Shown here piece after piece: positions 7,819-17,021 of a stretch of 42,092 bases of DNA. Made by a program: the position numbers and the translations under genes. Source of the stretch: Clostridiales bacterium (GTDB lineage Bacteria > Bacillota > Clostridia > DUPQ01); NCBI GenBank assembly GCA_023145435.1, contig JAGLDS010000017.1, positions 1-42,092 of the forward strand, written 5' to 3'. Below the pieces are notes generated by a model that saw only the letters and a list, made by a program, of their open reading frames with translations, had not been told where the DNA came from and did no database searches. Each line of letters begins with the position of its first letter. The stretch's first letter is position 1.

Positions 7819-8787
7819 CTAAATTGATAATATTTTTGCGACTTCTAACATTTCTTTATCAATTGTTTTTGTCATTTTTAATGCTTCATCAATATCTTGT
7901 GCGACTAATTGATTATTTTTTAGTGAAATAATTTTATTTAAATTATTTTGATTTATAGTTTTTATAGCTAGATCTCCCATTCTACTTGCCATTACCCTAT
8001 CATAAGCTGATGGACTTCCACCACGTTGAACATAACCTAGTATTGTATATCTAGATATTATTCCTGTATTTTCTTCAATTAAGGCACAGATATCTTGAGC
8101 GTTTTTTACGCCTTCTGCTACTATTATTGTAAAATCATCTTTTCCACGATTTCTACCTTCAATAATTATTTTAATAACGTCGTTAATATTAAATGGTTCT
8201 TCTGGAATTAAAATAGCATCAGCTCCACCGGCTATTCCATTATTTAAAGCTATATATCCAGCATTTCGTCCCATTACTTCTATTACATAACAACGTTCAT
8301 GGGAATATGCAGTATCTCTTATTTTATCAATTGCATCTTGAACTGTATTTAAAGCAGTATCAAAGCCTATAGTATAATCTGTACAACCAATATCATTATC
8401 TATTGTTCCAGGTATACATACAACAGGTAAACCCTCATTCGCTAAGGCAAGAGCTCCACGATATGAACCATCTCCCCCTATCACAACAACCACATCAATA
8501 CCAAATACTTTACACATTGATCTAGCTATATCTCTTGTATCTTTCTCTAAAAATGCAGGACACCTTGATGTTTTCAATTTTGTACCACCTTTTTGCAAAA
8601 TTCCTGAAACATCCCTAGCTTCAAGTTTTTCAATTTCACCTGAAACTAATCCATCATAACCATGATATATTCCATACATTTCATAACCGTAATGAATACC
8701 CGTTCTTACAACTGATCTAATTGCAGCATTCATTCCTGGAGCATCGCCACCACTAGTTAAAATTCCAATTTTCTTAATTTTTTTCAT
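7819..8787 (-). CDS. pfkA: ATP-dependent 6-phosphofructokinase
   Basis: 322 residues, the bacterial PfkA size. It phosphorylates fructose 6-phosphate in glycolysis. GGDAPGMNAAIR (13-24) and VIGGDGSYRGA (about 101-111) form the nucleotide site. The Gly in GGDGS and the PGTIDND motif point to ATP rather than pyrophosphate as donor. TIGFDTAL and EVMGRNAGYIAL are the substrate and effector segments. It has a clear AGGGG ribosome site and follows mtrB by 37 bases. A dnaE-pfkA neighbourhood is familiar in Bacillota. Confidence 0.97.
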   Translation of the reverse strand: MKKIKKIGILTSGGDAPGMNAAIRSVVRTGIHYGYEMYGIYHGYDGLVSGEIEKLEARDVSGILQKGGTKLKTSRCPAFLEKDTRDIARSMCKVFGIDVVVVIGGDGSYRGALALANEGLPVVCIPGTIDNDIGCTDYTIGFDTALNTVQDAIDKIRDTAYSHERCYVIEVMGRNAGYIALNNGIAGGADAILIPEEPFNINDVIKIIIEGRNRGKDDFTIIVAEGVKNAQDICALIEENTGIISRYTILGYVQRGGSPSAYDRVMASRMGDLAIKTINQNNLNKIISLKNNQLVAQDIDEALKMTKTIDKEMLEVAKILSI

Positions 8788-8824
8788 GATTCCCCTTATG
8801 TTTTAATTAATCTAAAAATATTTA

Positions 8825-9052
8825 CTATTCTCCTGATATTATAGAACCCTCAGAAGTTGTAATACTAGCTTTTCCTTTTATTTTAATTGCTGAAGTAAAT
8901 TCTGTAAATTGACAAATAAGTACTTCGCCTTTATCCATTTTTTCAATATGATGAAATTTGGTGTTTTCACCTCTAGTTAATCCAATAATACTAACACCAT
9001 TTTCTAGTGCTTTAATAATAATATTATCAGTACCATAGTTTATCTCTTTCAT
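8825..9052 (-). CDS. mtrB: TRAP, tryptophan-activated RNA-binding attenuation protein
   Basis: 75 residues, the exact size of Bacillus TRAP, and closely similar along its length: [39 protein letters not shown] is a ring of eleven subunits that, with bound tryptophan, wraps RNA carrying about eleven (G/U)AG repeats. Tryptophan-site threonines are at 26 and 31. The RNA-contacting trio is K38, K57 and K59, where the last replaces the Bacillus Arg. The start at 9052 has GAAAGGATG upstream. In Bacillus mtrB follows the GTP cyclohydrolase gene; here it sits between dnaE and pfkA, with no trp gene in the window. Its RNA target is unknown. Confidence 0.95.
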   Translation of the reverse strand: MKEINYGTDNIIIKALENGVSIIGLTRGENTKFHHIEKMDKGEVLICQFTEFTSAIKIKGKASITTSEGSIISGE

Positions 9053-9071
9053 AAGTCATCCTTTCTATATG

Positions 9072-9100
9072 AATATATTATATAAAGCTATAAAAATCAA
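9072..9100 (-). promoter_or_regulatory. Candidate internal promoter for mtrB-pfkA
   Basis: Minus-strand TTGATT (9100-9095), overlapping the dnaE stop codon, is followed by 17 bases and TATATT (9077-9072). It would start transcription about 15 bases upstream of the mtrB ribosome site. The AT-rich setting makes chance matches possible. Confidence 0.35.
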
Positions 9101-12100
9101 TAATTTTTAATAATCACATTTTCATTACCAAATTCATTTATTATTAGTTTTGCAGTCTCTTCATTTAAATGAAAATTCATCCGACTGGGTACTGATTGTG
9201 TGATTTTTTTACCAGAAATCGTTTTTCTAATATAAACAAGTGTCTGTCCATTAAAATATTGAAGAAAATTATACAATTTATTTTCATCAATTTTATCACC
9301 ATTAATATATATTTTTTTATTTTTAAAGTCACTTAAACTAACTGAATGTTTATCTAATGGAGATATGTTTTGACAAATAATCTTAATCTCTTCTTCTTCT
9401 CTTAGGCTTAATTTACCTTCTATAATAACTTTATTTTCCTCTTTAATTAATAACACGTTATTTTCAAGAGTTTTTGGAAAAATTATTACTTCAAGGGACC
9501 CATACAAATCATCAATTTCAATAAAAGCCATCATTGCATTATTTCTTGTAAGCTTTTTACTTATTGATGAAATTATACCTGCAACTATTACACTTTTACC
9601 ATCATAATAGCGATTATGGTCAAATTCTTCTTCTGTCATTTTTTCATTACTGTTAAATGTAACCTTCTTTTCAATTATATCTTTATATTCTTGTAATGGA
9701 TTACCTGTAACATATAACCCTAACATATCTTTTTCCATATTTAATAGCATATTAACATCAAATTCATCCATTTTTGGGAAAGTGTAAGTTGTGTAATTTT
9801 TATTTCCAGTTTCGAATAGAGAAACTTGTCCTTTTATGTTCCTTTTTTCTTGGCTATTAATTGAATCAAGTATTTTTTCAAAGGAAGCTACTAATTGTCG
9901 TTTGTTTTCTTTGAAATTTATAAAACATCCAGATTTTATCATGCTTTCAACACATTTTTTATTAACATCTAATTTTGAAGCTCGTTCACAAAAATCAATA
10001 AAATCAATATAATCCCCATTAAGTATTCGTTCAGAATATATTGCTTTTGCAGCTTTGGAACCTACGTTTTTAATGGCGGACAAACCAAAACGAATATTAC
10101 TACCTTCAACTGAGAAACGTGAAGAACTTGTATTTACATCAGGTGGTAATACTTTAATAGCCATTTTTTCACATTCTCTTATATATATTGATACTTTTTC
10201 TTTATGATTAACAAAACTATTTAATGAAGAAGCCATAAATAGTACTGGGTAGTAATGTTTTAAAAATGCTGTTTGATATGCAATAACTGCATATGCTGCT
10301 GCATGACTCTTATTAAAAGCATAACTTGCAAAATCCATCATTTCATCAAAGATAATATTAGATATTTTTTCACTTATACCTTTTTCTAATGCACCTTTAA
10401 TAAATATTTTACGTTCAGCGTCCATAACTTTTGTTTTTTTCTTTGACATAGCTCTTCTAACAATATCTGCATGAGCCATAGTATAACCAGCCAAATCTCT
10501 TACAATACGAATAACTTGTTCTTGATATACCATACATCCATAAGTTACATCTAAAATTGGTTTAAGTGACTCATGGTGATATTCGATATTATCAGTTGTA
10601 ATTTTATTTTTTAAATATCTTGGAATTTGATCCATTGGTCCAGGTCTATATAAAGAAATACCAGCGATTATATCTTCTAGATTTGTTGGAGAAAGATCTT
10701 TCATAAATGATGTCATACCAGCGCTTTCAAGTTGAAATACACCAGTTGTTTCCCCTCTTGAAATAAGAGAATAGACATTTTTGTCATCAAATTCCATATT
10801 ATACAAATCAATATCTTTATTAAATATATCTTTTACTAACCTTACACAATCACGCATAACAGTTAATGTACGTAATCCTAAAAAGTCCATTTTTAAAATT
10901 CCAAGTTTTTCTAAAGTTTCCATTGGAAATTGTGTAACAATATTTTCATCATTTAACTGTACAGGAACATATTCGTTAACACTTTTCTTTGTAATAACTA
11001 CTCCAGCTGCATGAGTCGATGAATGTCTTGAAATACCTTCTAGTAATCGTGAAGTATCAATTAGGTTACTAATTCTTTCATCATTATCATACATGTTTTG
11101 AAGTTCTCTATTTATATCTAAAGCTTCTTCAATATTAATACCTAATGTGAAAGGAATCATTTTAGCAATTTGATCTGTTTCAGCATAAGATAAATCTAAT
11201 GCTCTACCCACATCTCTAATAGCTCCTCTTGCTCCCATGGTTCCAAATGTAATGATTTGGCAAACTTTATCATCTCCGTATTTATTAATTACATAATCAA
11301 TTACACGTTGTCTATTTTCATAACAAAAATCAATGTCTATATCAGGCATTGACACTCTTTCTTTATTTAAGAAACGTTCAAAAAGTAAATCATATTTTAT
11401 TGGGTCAATATTTGTGATTCCCAAAGAATAAGAAACTATACTTCCAGCTGCTGAGCCACGTCCAGGTCCTACCATAATATCATTTTCTTTAGCATAGCGA
11501 ATGAAATCATGAACTATAAGAAAATAATCTGTATAACCTAAGTTACTAATTGTTTTTAGTTCTTCTTTAGCTCTATTTTTATGAGTGTCAGTAATTTTAT
11601 CTTTATATTTATCTTTTAAACCTTCATTTACTAATTTTAATAAATATGCTTTATGATCATTCACACCTTTTATTATAAATTCAGGTAACTGTAATTGATC
11701 AAATTCAAATGTTACATTACACATATCAGAAATTTTACCAGTGTTTTCCATAGCTTCTTTAGCATTTGGGAAGGCTTTACTCATTTCTTCTTCTGTTTTA
11801 ACGTAAAATTCTGAAGAAGGAAAAGACATTCTATCTTCATCATTTACTTTTTTCCCAGTTTGAATACATAATAAAACATCGTGAACAGTTGCATCTTTTT
11901 TATCCAAATAATGTGCATCGTTTGTTATTACTAAAGGAATGTTTGTTTCTTTAGATAATTTAATTAATTGTTGATTAATTAAATTTTGTTCCTTTACTCC
12001 ATTATTTTGCATTTCTAAATAAAAATGATCTTTACCATATATATTATTCAGTTTAATAGCAATTTTTTTTGCACCTTCATAATCGTTGTTCATTAAGTGT

Positions 12101-12534
12101 GTGGGTATATCTCCAGAAAGACAAGCGCTTAAACAAATAATACCCTCTGAATATTTTTCCAACAAATCATAATCAACTCTTGGTTTATAGTAGAAACCTT
12201 CTGTAAAGGCATATGATACAACTTTAACTAAGTTATGATATCCAATATTGTTTTTAGCTAATAAAACTAAATGGCCTGAATCAGCGTCAAGTCTTGTTTC
12301 TTTATCAAAGCGTGTTCGTTTAGCAGTATAAACTTCACAACCAATAATTGGTTTAATATTATTTTTTATAGCTTCATTATAAAAATCAATAACCCCATAC
12401 ATAACACCATGGTCAGTAATTGCCACTGCTTTCATACCTGCATTTTTAACTTTTTCCATTAATTTTTCGATTCTAATTGCGCCATCTAATAAACTAAATT
12501 CAGTATGAAGATGTAGGTGTACAAAATTACTCAT
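9097..12534 (-). CDS. dnaE: DNA polymerase III subunit alpha, DnaE type
   Basis: 1145 residues. The N-terminal PHP domain has HLHLHTEFSLLDGA and AITDHGVMYG. The polymerase core carries VGPGRGSAAGS and the catalytic PDIDIDF (about 395-401). FNKSHAAAYAVIAYQTA is the fingers segment, then tandem helix-hairpin-helix and an OB fold near residues 960-1060. Length and insertions look like the clostridial DnaE rather than PolC: there is no embedded exonuclease. The stop is TGA. The start ATG at 12534 has no Shine-Dalgarno sequence; a strong extended -10 lies only 6 bases upstream, which points to a leaderless mRNA. It is the first gene of the dnaE-to-mutS2 run. Confidence 0.97.
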   Translation of the reverse strand: MSNFVHLHLHTEFSLLDGAIRIEKLMEKVKNAGMKAVAITDHGVMYGVIDFYNEAIKNNIKPIIGCEVYTAKRTRFDKETRLDADSGHLVLLAKNNIGYHNLVKVVSYAFTEGFYYKPRVDYDLLEKYSEGIICLSACLSGDIPTHLMNNDYEGAKKIAIKLNNIYGKDHFYLEMQNNGVKEQNLINQQLIKLSKETNIPLVITNDAHYLDKKDATVHDVLLCIQTGKKVNDEDRMSFPSSEFYVKTEEEMSKAFPNAKEAMENTGKISDMCNVTFEFDQLQLPEFIIKGVNDHKAYLLKLVNEGLKDKYKDKITDTHKNRAKEELKTISNLGYTDYFLIVHDFIRYAKENDIMVGPGRGSAAGSIVSYSLGITNIDPIKYDLLFERFLNKERVSMPDIDIDFCYENRQRVIDYVINKYGDDKVCQIITFGTMGARGAIRDVGRALDLSYAETDQIAKMIPFTLGINIEEALDINRELQNMYDNDERISNLIDTSRLLEGISRHSSTHAAGVVITKKSVNEYVPVQLNDENIVTQFPMETLEKLGILKMDFLGLRTLTVMRDCVRLVKDIFNKDIDLYNMEFDDKNVYSLISRGETTGVFQLESAGMTSFMKDLSPTNLEDIIAGISLYRPGPMDQIPRYLKNKITTDNIEYHHESLKPILDVTYGCMVYQEQVIRIVRDLAGYTMAHADIVRRAMSKKKTKVMDAERKIFIKGALEKGISEKISNIIFDEMMDFASYAFNKSHAAAYAVIAYQTAFLKHYYPVLFMASSLNSFVNHKEKVSIYIRECEKMAIKVLPPDVNTSSSRFSVEGSNIRFGLSAIKNVGSKAAKAIYSERILNGDYIDFIDFCERASKLDVNKKCVESMIKSGCFINFKENKRQLVASFEKILDSINSQEKRNIKGQVSLFETGNKNYTTYTFPKMDEFDVNMLLNMEKDMLGLYVTGNPLQEYKDIIEKKVTFNSNEKMTEEEFDHNRYYDGKSVIVAGIISSISKKLTRNNAMMAFIEIDDLYGSLEVIIFPKTLENNVLLIKEENKVIIEGKLSLREEEEIKIICQNISPLDKHSVSLSDFKNKKIYINGDKIDENKLYNFLQYFNGQTLVYIRKTISGKKITQSVPSRMNFHLNEETAKLIINEFGNENVIIKNY

Positions 12535-12540
12535 AAAAGA

Positions 12541-12549
12541 ATTATACCA
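12541..12549 (-). promoter_or_regulatory. Extended -10 promoter of dnaE, placing the transcript start at the ATG
   Basis: On the minus strand TGG-TATAAT occupies 12549-12541. Six bases (TCTTTT) separate it from the ATG of dnaE at 12534, so a normal start distance puts +1 on the A of the ATG. There is no consensus -35 at 17 bases (TTGAAA lies at a 19-base spacing), which is acceptable for a TGn extended -10. Confidence 0.6.
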
Positions 12550-12571
12550 TAATTTTCTTATATTATTTCAA

Positions 12572-12600
12572 TTGAAGAAATAGTTTGTTTATGATACTAT
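12572..12600 (+). promoter_or_regulatory. Promoter of the 12623-15079 operon
   Basis: TTGAAG (12572-12577), 17 bases, TACTAT (12595-12600). The predicted start is about 12607, giving a short leader that contains the AAGAGG ribosome site. It is divergent from the dnaE promoter within about 80 bases. Confidence 0.5.
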
Positions 12601-12622
12601 TTATTAGAAAAAGAGGTTGTTG

Positions 12623-13240
12623 ATGCAGTTAGACTTTAGAACTCATAAAAAAAGTAAATCTTTCCCTTTTCCATTATTTGGATGGCTTTATCTATTATCT
12701 TTTATAGGTGTTTTTATTTATTTAACAATTAATAATGTTAATTTACAAAGTATATTACTTCAATCTAGTGATATCCTTTATTTAAATGTCTTTTATTTTA
12801 CATCGATTATATTACATACACTGTTTTTTATTTTTTCAATTGGAATTATTAAGCAACTTCGATCCAATTTAAAGTACTTATTATATATTACATTATTTAT
12901 CTTTTTTTTATGTGGTATTCTTTCTGGTTATTTTTATAATACCACCGCAATTTTTATATTACATAAATATTGTTATATCTCATCATTATTATATTTTATT
13001 ATTTTCTTAATGACATTTTTATTTCAAAACACATCTTTTTCAATATATGTTAATAAAATAATATTTATTTTTTCTATATTACCGATTATTCCATTATTAT
13101 TAATGAATTATCTTATTTTTACAGGAAGTTTATTTACAGATATTAGTTTTATCAATGCTAATTATATTTATTTTGCATCGTTATTACTTTATGTAGGTAG
13201 TAATTCTTTTTATCTTACAGCAATTACAAGAAGGGTATAA
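12623..13240 (+). CDS. Polytopic membrane protein, function unknown
   Basis: 205 residues starting at ATG 12623. I prefer this over TTG codons at 12617 and 12620 because AAGAGG at 12611-12616 is then correctly spaced. A short basic N-terminus (FRTHKKSKS) is followed by about seven hydrophobic segments, rich in Phe, Ile and Leu, with few charged residues and no motif I recognise. It is the first gene of a three-gene plus-strand operon with a DUF89 protein and a cation antiporter. The stop lies 4 bases before the DUF89 start. No family assignment is possible by eye. Confidence 0.75.
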   Translation: MQLDFRTHKKSKSFPFPLFGWLYLLSFIGVFIYLTINNVNLQSILLQSSDILYLNVFYFTSIILHTLFFIFSIGIIKQLRSNLKYLLYITLFIFFLCGILSGYFYNTTAIFILHKYCYISSLLYFIIFLMTFLFQNTSFSIYVNKIIFIFSILPIIPLLLMNYLIFTGSLFTDISFINANYIYFASLLLYVGSNSFYLTAITRRV

Positions 13241-13244
13241 ATTT

Positions 13245-14117
13245 ATGAAATCAACAAATGACTGTATATATTGTTATTTAAAACAAGCAATAAATTGTAT
13301 GGAACACGGGAAAATTGAACAAGAAAAACAAAAGTTCGTATTATATGAATTAATGGATTTAATTAAAACTTTTGATGTTAATCAGTCTCCAAGTTATAAT
13401 TCAACAATTAGTATTTTAAAAACTTATGAATTGATTAATAATGATGATCCATTTTTTCAAGAAAAAGTATATTCGAATATACAAGCTAAAAAATATTTAC
13501 CATTAATACATAATGCTTTATTAGAGAGCAATGATAAATTACGTACAGCTTTACATGCTTCAAGTGCTGGAAATATGATTGATATGGGTATCTTCAAAAA
13601 TTATGATATTGAAAAAATATTAATTGACACATTAGAAAACGATTTTTCAGTTGATTATTATCCTTTATTTAGTAAAAAGTTAATTAAGGCAAAAAAGATT
13701 TTAATTTTAGGTGATAATTGTGGTGAAATTATATTTGATGAACCTATTTCGAAAATACTATCTCAAATGGATAAACAAGTATTTTATTCAGTTAAATCGG
13801 GCCCTATTTTAAATGATGCTCTTTATAATGATGCAATTGAAGCCAACATTGATAAAAGTGCTACTATTATAGAAACAGGTTCTAATGATCTTGGTGTGAA
13901 TTTAAATAATGCAAGTGATGAATTTAAAAAAATATTTGATGAAAGTGATTTGATTATAGCTAAAGGTCAAGCTAATTTTGAATCACTTGATGAATATGAA
14001 AAGGGATTCGAAAAGATTTTTTTCTTGTTGAAAATTAAGTGTGATAAAGTAGCAGATGTAATTCCAGGTTCATCTTTAGGAGATGCTGTGTTCTACACTA
14101 GAATGAGAGAAAATTAA
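13245..14117 (+). CDS. DUF89 / ARMT1-like metal-dependent phosphatase
   Basis: 290 residues. The N-terminal CIYCYLKQAI (C7, C10), central LILGDNCGEIIFDEPI and later IIAKGQANFESL are the defining DUF89 segments. Asp, Asn and Glu in the GDNxGE and KGQxNFE motifs bind the metal. The family contains damage-control phosphatases acting on stray sugar phosphates and related metabolites. The substrate here is unknown. Its ribosome site AAGGG sits in the end of the preceding membrane-protein gene. Its stop overlaps the antiporter start in TAATG, so all three genes are probably made together. Confidence 0.9.
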   Translation: MKSTNDCIYCYLKQAINCMEHGKIEQEKQKFVLYELMDLIKTFDVNQSPSYNSTISILKTYELINNDDPFFQEKVYSNIQAKKYLPLIHNALLESNDKLRTALHASSAGNMIDMGIFKNYDIEKILIDTLENDFSVDYYPLFSKKLIKAKKILILGDNCGEIIFDEPISKILSQMDKQVFYSVKSGPILNDALYNDAIEANIDKSATIIETGSNDLGVNLNNASDEFKKIFDESDLIIAKGQANFESLDEYEKGFEKIFFLLKIKCDKVADVIPGSSLGDAVFYTRMREN

Positions 14118-15079
14118 TGTCATTGTTTTGGTTATTTACTTTATTCTCAATTGGTTTAGTATTTATAATATTTGGTAGTGATTTGTTTGTAGATGCTACT
14201 ATTTGGGTTGCTAAAGTTTTAAGGATTCCTGATATTATAATAGGAGCTACTCTTGTAAGTTTGTGTACAACTTTACCTGAATTACTAGTTTCATCTGGTG
14301 CAGCTATTTCAGGTGATACGTCAATGGCTATTGGAAATGCAATAGGTTCTGTGGCATGTAACACTTCATTAATACTTGGAATAGCAGTTGTCGCTAGCAC
14401 TCCGTTACTTGTTCATAAAAAAACATTACTATTTAAATCAATTACTATCTCATCATTATTAATTATAGCGTATACTCTTGGATTAATTACAGGATTTGTA
14501 CCAAAATGGATGGGAATTGTTTTATTATTATTAACAATTGTCTTTGTATATTACAATTATATAGAAGCAAAAAAACATAGAAAGTTAACTAAAAAAGATA
14601 ATTCTATTGATCACAGTAAAAAAGCATGGATGAAAAATGTTCCACTTTTCCTATTGGGTTTAGCTGCTACAATAATTGGAGCAAGAATGATGGTTAATTA
14701 TGGATTACAAATCGCATATCGTCTTGAAGTTCCTTCAATTATAATTGGAGTAACAATGACCGCTTTAGGAACATCGCTACCTGAATTAGTTACAAGTATT
14801 ACAGCTCTAAGAAAAAAAGCAACTGCATTGTCAATTGGAAATATTTTTGGAGCAAACATATTAAATTTAACATTGGTATTAGGTACTACTACTCTTATTA
14901 AACCAATATCAATGACCAGTGATATTATTACAATTCACTTACCCATTATTATTGGGATAACACTAATTGCTACCTTTTTTACTATTTTTAGTAAAAAAAG
15001 ATACCCACGAATTATGGGTATCATCTTATTAGCTAGTTATATAGGTTATATGGTTTTATCTGCAATTATAGCTTCTTAA
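14117..15079 (+). CDS. Sodium/calcium exchanger family protein (CaCA type)
   Basis: 320 residues with about ten membrane segments in the inverted two-repeat plan of CaCA antiporters. Repeat 1 carries [17 protein letters not shown] followed by [16 protein letters not shown]. Repeat 2 carries [17 protein letters not shown] followed by [16 protein letters not shown]. The conserved Glu in each LPEL is the ion-binding residue. A basic cytoplasmic loop ([10 protein letters not shown]) separates the halves. The predicted role is exchange of Ca2+ or another cation for Na+ or H+. Its last 14 bases overlap cysE on the other strand, and its 3' region carries the cysE-side terminator. Confidence 0.93.
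   Translation: MSLFWLFTLFSIGLVFIIFGSDLFVDATIWVAKVLRIPDIIIGATLVSLCTTLPELLVSSGAAISGDTSMAIGNAIGSVACNTSLILGIAVVASTPLLVHKKTLLFKSITISSLLIIAYTLGLITGFVPKWMGIVLLLLTIVFVYYNYIEAKKHRKLTKKDNSIDHSKKAWMKNVPLFLLGLAATIIGARMMVNYGLQIAYRLEVPSIIIGVTMTALGTSLPELVTSITALRKKATALSIGNIFGANILNLTLVLGTTTLIKPISMTSDIITIHLPIIIGITLIATFFTIFSKKRYPRIMGIILLASYIGYMVLSAIIAS
14993..15022 (-). terminator. Intrinsic terminator of the cobT-cysE operon, inside the antiporter gene
   Basis: Read on the minus strand, GATACCCA (15022-15015), a 7-base loop and TGGGTATC (15007-15000) form a perfect 8-bp stem. It is followed directly by seven U (14999-14993). It lies 44 bases past the cysE stop, within the coding sequence of the convergent antiporter gene. 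Confidence 0.8.
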
Positions 15080-15590
15080 CAATTTTTACAGGGCAACCAA
15101 CAGCTATACAATCGCTTGGTAAATCTTTTAAAACCAATGAATCTGCTCCAATAACAACATTATCACCAATAGTAATATTCCCTAACACTTTTGAACCTGC
15201 ATAAATCATTACATTATTTCCAAGTGTAGGATGCCTCTTACCAATTTCAGTACCTTTACCTCCTAAGGTAGTTCCATGATACATTAAGCAATCATCACCA
15301 ATTATTGAAGTCTCTCCAATCACTACACCCATCCCATGATCAATTACAAGGCGTTTTCCAATAGTAGCACCTGGGTGAATTTCAATTCCAGTCCAGAAAC
15401 GTATATGTGTCGAAATAATTCTAGCTAATAATTTAGCTTTAATTTTCACATGTAAATAATGTGCAAATCGATGCCACATAACTGCATGAAATCCAGGGTA
15501 ACATAAAAATATTTCTAAATTATTTCTAGCAGCGGGATCATTTAACTTATATGCTTTAATATCTTCTTTAAAATGTGTTATAAATTTCAT
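15066..15590 (-). CDS. cysE: Serine O-acetyltransferase
   Basis: 174 residues, the short form of CysE common in Bacillota. It acetylates serine with acetyl-CoA to give O-acetylserine, the substrate of Cys[17 protein letters not shown] is the conserved N-terminal acceptor region. Left-handed beta-helix hexapeptide repeats follow: [22 protein letters not shown], then [18 protein letters not shown]. The catalytic His and Asp lie in DHGMG. The ATG at 15590 overlaps the cysK stop by 4 bases. The gene is the last of its operon and overlaps the antiporter gene tail to tail. Confidence 0.96.
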   Translation of the reverse strand: MKFITHFKEDIKAYKLNDPAARNNLEIFLCYPGFHAVMWHRFAHYLHVKIKAKLLARIISTHIRFWTGIEIHPGATIGKRLVIDHGMGVVIGETSIIGDDCLMYHGTTLGGKGTEIGKRHPTLGNNVMIYAGSKVLGNITIGDNVVIGADSLVLKDLPSDCIAVGCPVKIVKKL

Positions 15591-16504
15591 AAAATATTAT
15601 CCTCATAAATTCCTACTGACAAATATCTTTCACCTGTATCAGGAACAATAAATACTATATTTTTGTTTTTAAAAAATTTGTCAATTTCAAGTACTGCACT
15701 TAAAGCTGCACCTGCAGAAAGTCCTGCAATAACTCCTTCTTCTTTAGAAAGTAATTGAGTCATTTCATATGCTTGTTTTGTTTTTACTTTAATTATTTTA
15801 TCAATAAGTTTAACATCAAGAATCTCTGGTATAAATCCAGCGCCTATACCTTGAATGCCATGCTCTCCTTTTTTCATTCCTGAGAGCACAGCTGACTCTA
15901 GTGGCTCAACTGCTACAATTGTAGTCTTATAGTCTTGTTCTTTAAAATATTTACCACAACCTGTTATAGTTCCACCTGAACCTACTGCAGAAACAAAACA
16001 ATCCACTTTCCCGTCTAAATCGATAAGTATTTCTTTAGCAGTAGTTTTGTAATGAGCTAATGAATTATTTTCATTGTAAAATTGATTAATATATATACTG
16101 TTTTTTATTGATTTATTCAATTGTTTAGCTTTTTTTATAGCACCTTCAATACCAGCTTCTTTTTTAGTTAAGATTAGTGTTGCTCCTAAAGCTTTTAGTA
16201 ATACAATTCGTTCTTTTGATAGATTTTCAGGTAAAACAATTAGTAATTTATATTCATATTTTTTACATGCAATTGCCAAACCAATTCCAGTATTACCACT
16301 TGTTGCTTCAATAACAGTCCCACCTTTTTCAAGTTTTGCATTTTTAATCATAAATAAAGCCGCTCTGTCTTTTATAGAAGAACCAGGATTTGAATATTCT
16401 AATTTAGCGAATATATTATTATTTAAATTTAGTATTTTTTCAATGTGATGTAATTGTAATAATGGTGTATTACCAATCATTTCAGTTATATTATGTAATA
16501 ACAT
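15587..16504 (-). CDS. cysK: Cysteine synthase A (O-acetylserine sulfhydrylase)
   Basis: 305 residues, fold-type II PLP enzyme that makes cysteine from O-acetylserine and sulfide. The PLP lysine is in [12 protein letters not shown] (about 40-51). [10 protein letters not shown] is the substrate loop, [10 protein letters not shown] the phosphate-binding loop, and PDTGERYLS is near the C-terminus. Start ATG at 16504 lies inside the end of the cyclo-ligase gene. With cysE it gives a complete serine-to-cysteine route, which could also feed the cysteine desulfurase encoded at 31548-32714. Confidence 0.95.
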   Translation of the reverse strand: MLLHNITEMIGNTPLLQLHHIEKILNLNNNIFAKLEYSNPGSSIKDRAALFMIKNAKLEKGGTVIEATSGNTGIGLAIACKKYEYKLLIVLPENLSKERIVLLKALGATLILTKKEAGIEGAIKKAKQLNKSIKNSIYINQFYNENNSLAHYKTTAKEILIDLDGKVDCFVSAVGSGGTITGCGKYFKEQDYKTTIVAVEPLESAVLSGMKKGEHGIQGIGAGFIPEILDVKLIDKIIKVKTKQAYEMTQLLSKEEGVIAGLSAGAALSAVLEIDKFFKNKNIVFIVPDTGERYLSVGIYEDNIL

Positions 16505-17021
16505 TGTATAACCTCTTTTCTGTTAACAAATAATCAACTTTTACATCATGTGATTCATCAACTAATTTATCAACTATTTGCCAATCATAACAACATCCTA
16601 TTTTTATTCCAACATAATCTTTTAAAAATTTGTCATAATAACCTTTACCATATCCTACACGATTTCCACTCATATCAAAAGCAATTCCTGGAACTAATAT
16701 GATTTCTAATAGTTTTTTTTCTAGAATTTTTAATGTTTTTGGGACAAATACTCCATATTTACCTACTTTTAGTTCACCATAAACACAAGGAAAAATTTCA
16801 TCATTATCCAAAATAACAGGAATTGTAACTTTTTTTTTCATTTGATTAATTAGAAAAGGGTCAATCTCAAAATCATGACTTACGTAACTCATTAGTGTAG
16901 CATAATTCACAAATTTGCTTTGTATAAAGTTATTATATAAGGCATTTTTAGCCTCATTAACAAACTCTATAGACAAATTTTTTCTTTTTAATAAAAACTC
17001 TTTTCTAATAAATTGCTTCAT
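16491..17021 (-). CDS. 5-formyltetrahydrofolate cyclo-ligase
   Basis: 176 residues. The N-terminus MKQFIRKEFLLKRKNLS has the basic ATP-binding start of the family. VPGIAFDMSGNRVGYGKGYYDKFL (about 112-135) is the diagnostic segment, with the GYGKGYYD nucleotide loop. It converts 5-formyl-THF to 5,10-methenyl-THF, returning it to the one-carbon pool. Its start overlaps the RACo-like gene by 4 bases and its 3' end overlaps cysK by 14, so it is a true operon member, linking folate and corrinoid one-carbon chemistry. Confidence 0.92.
   Translation of the reverse strand: MKQFIRKEFLLKRKNLSIEFVNEAKNALYNNFIQSKFVNYATLMSYVSHDFEIDPFLINQMKKKVTIPVILDNDEIFPCVYGELKVGKYGVFVPKTLKILEKKLLEIILVPGIAFDMSGNRVGYGKGYYDKFLKDYVGIKIGCCYDWQIVDKLVDESHDVKVDYLLTEKRLYNVIT

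Noticed and set aside
9097-12534. Possible use of the Mycoplasma genetic code, given the low GC content
   Set aside because: TGA is the natural stop of dnaE and of the antitoxin gene, and Trp positions use TGG, so the standard bacterial code applies.
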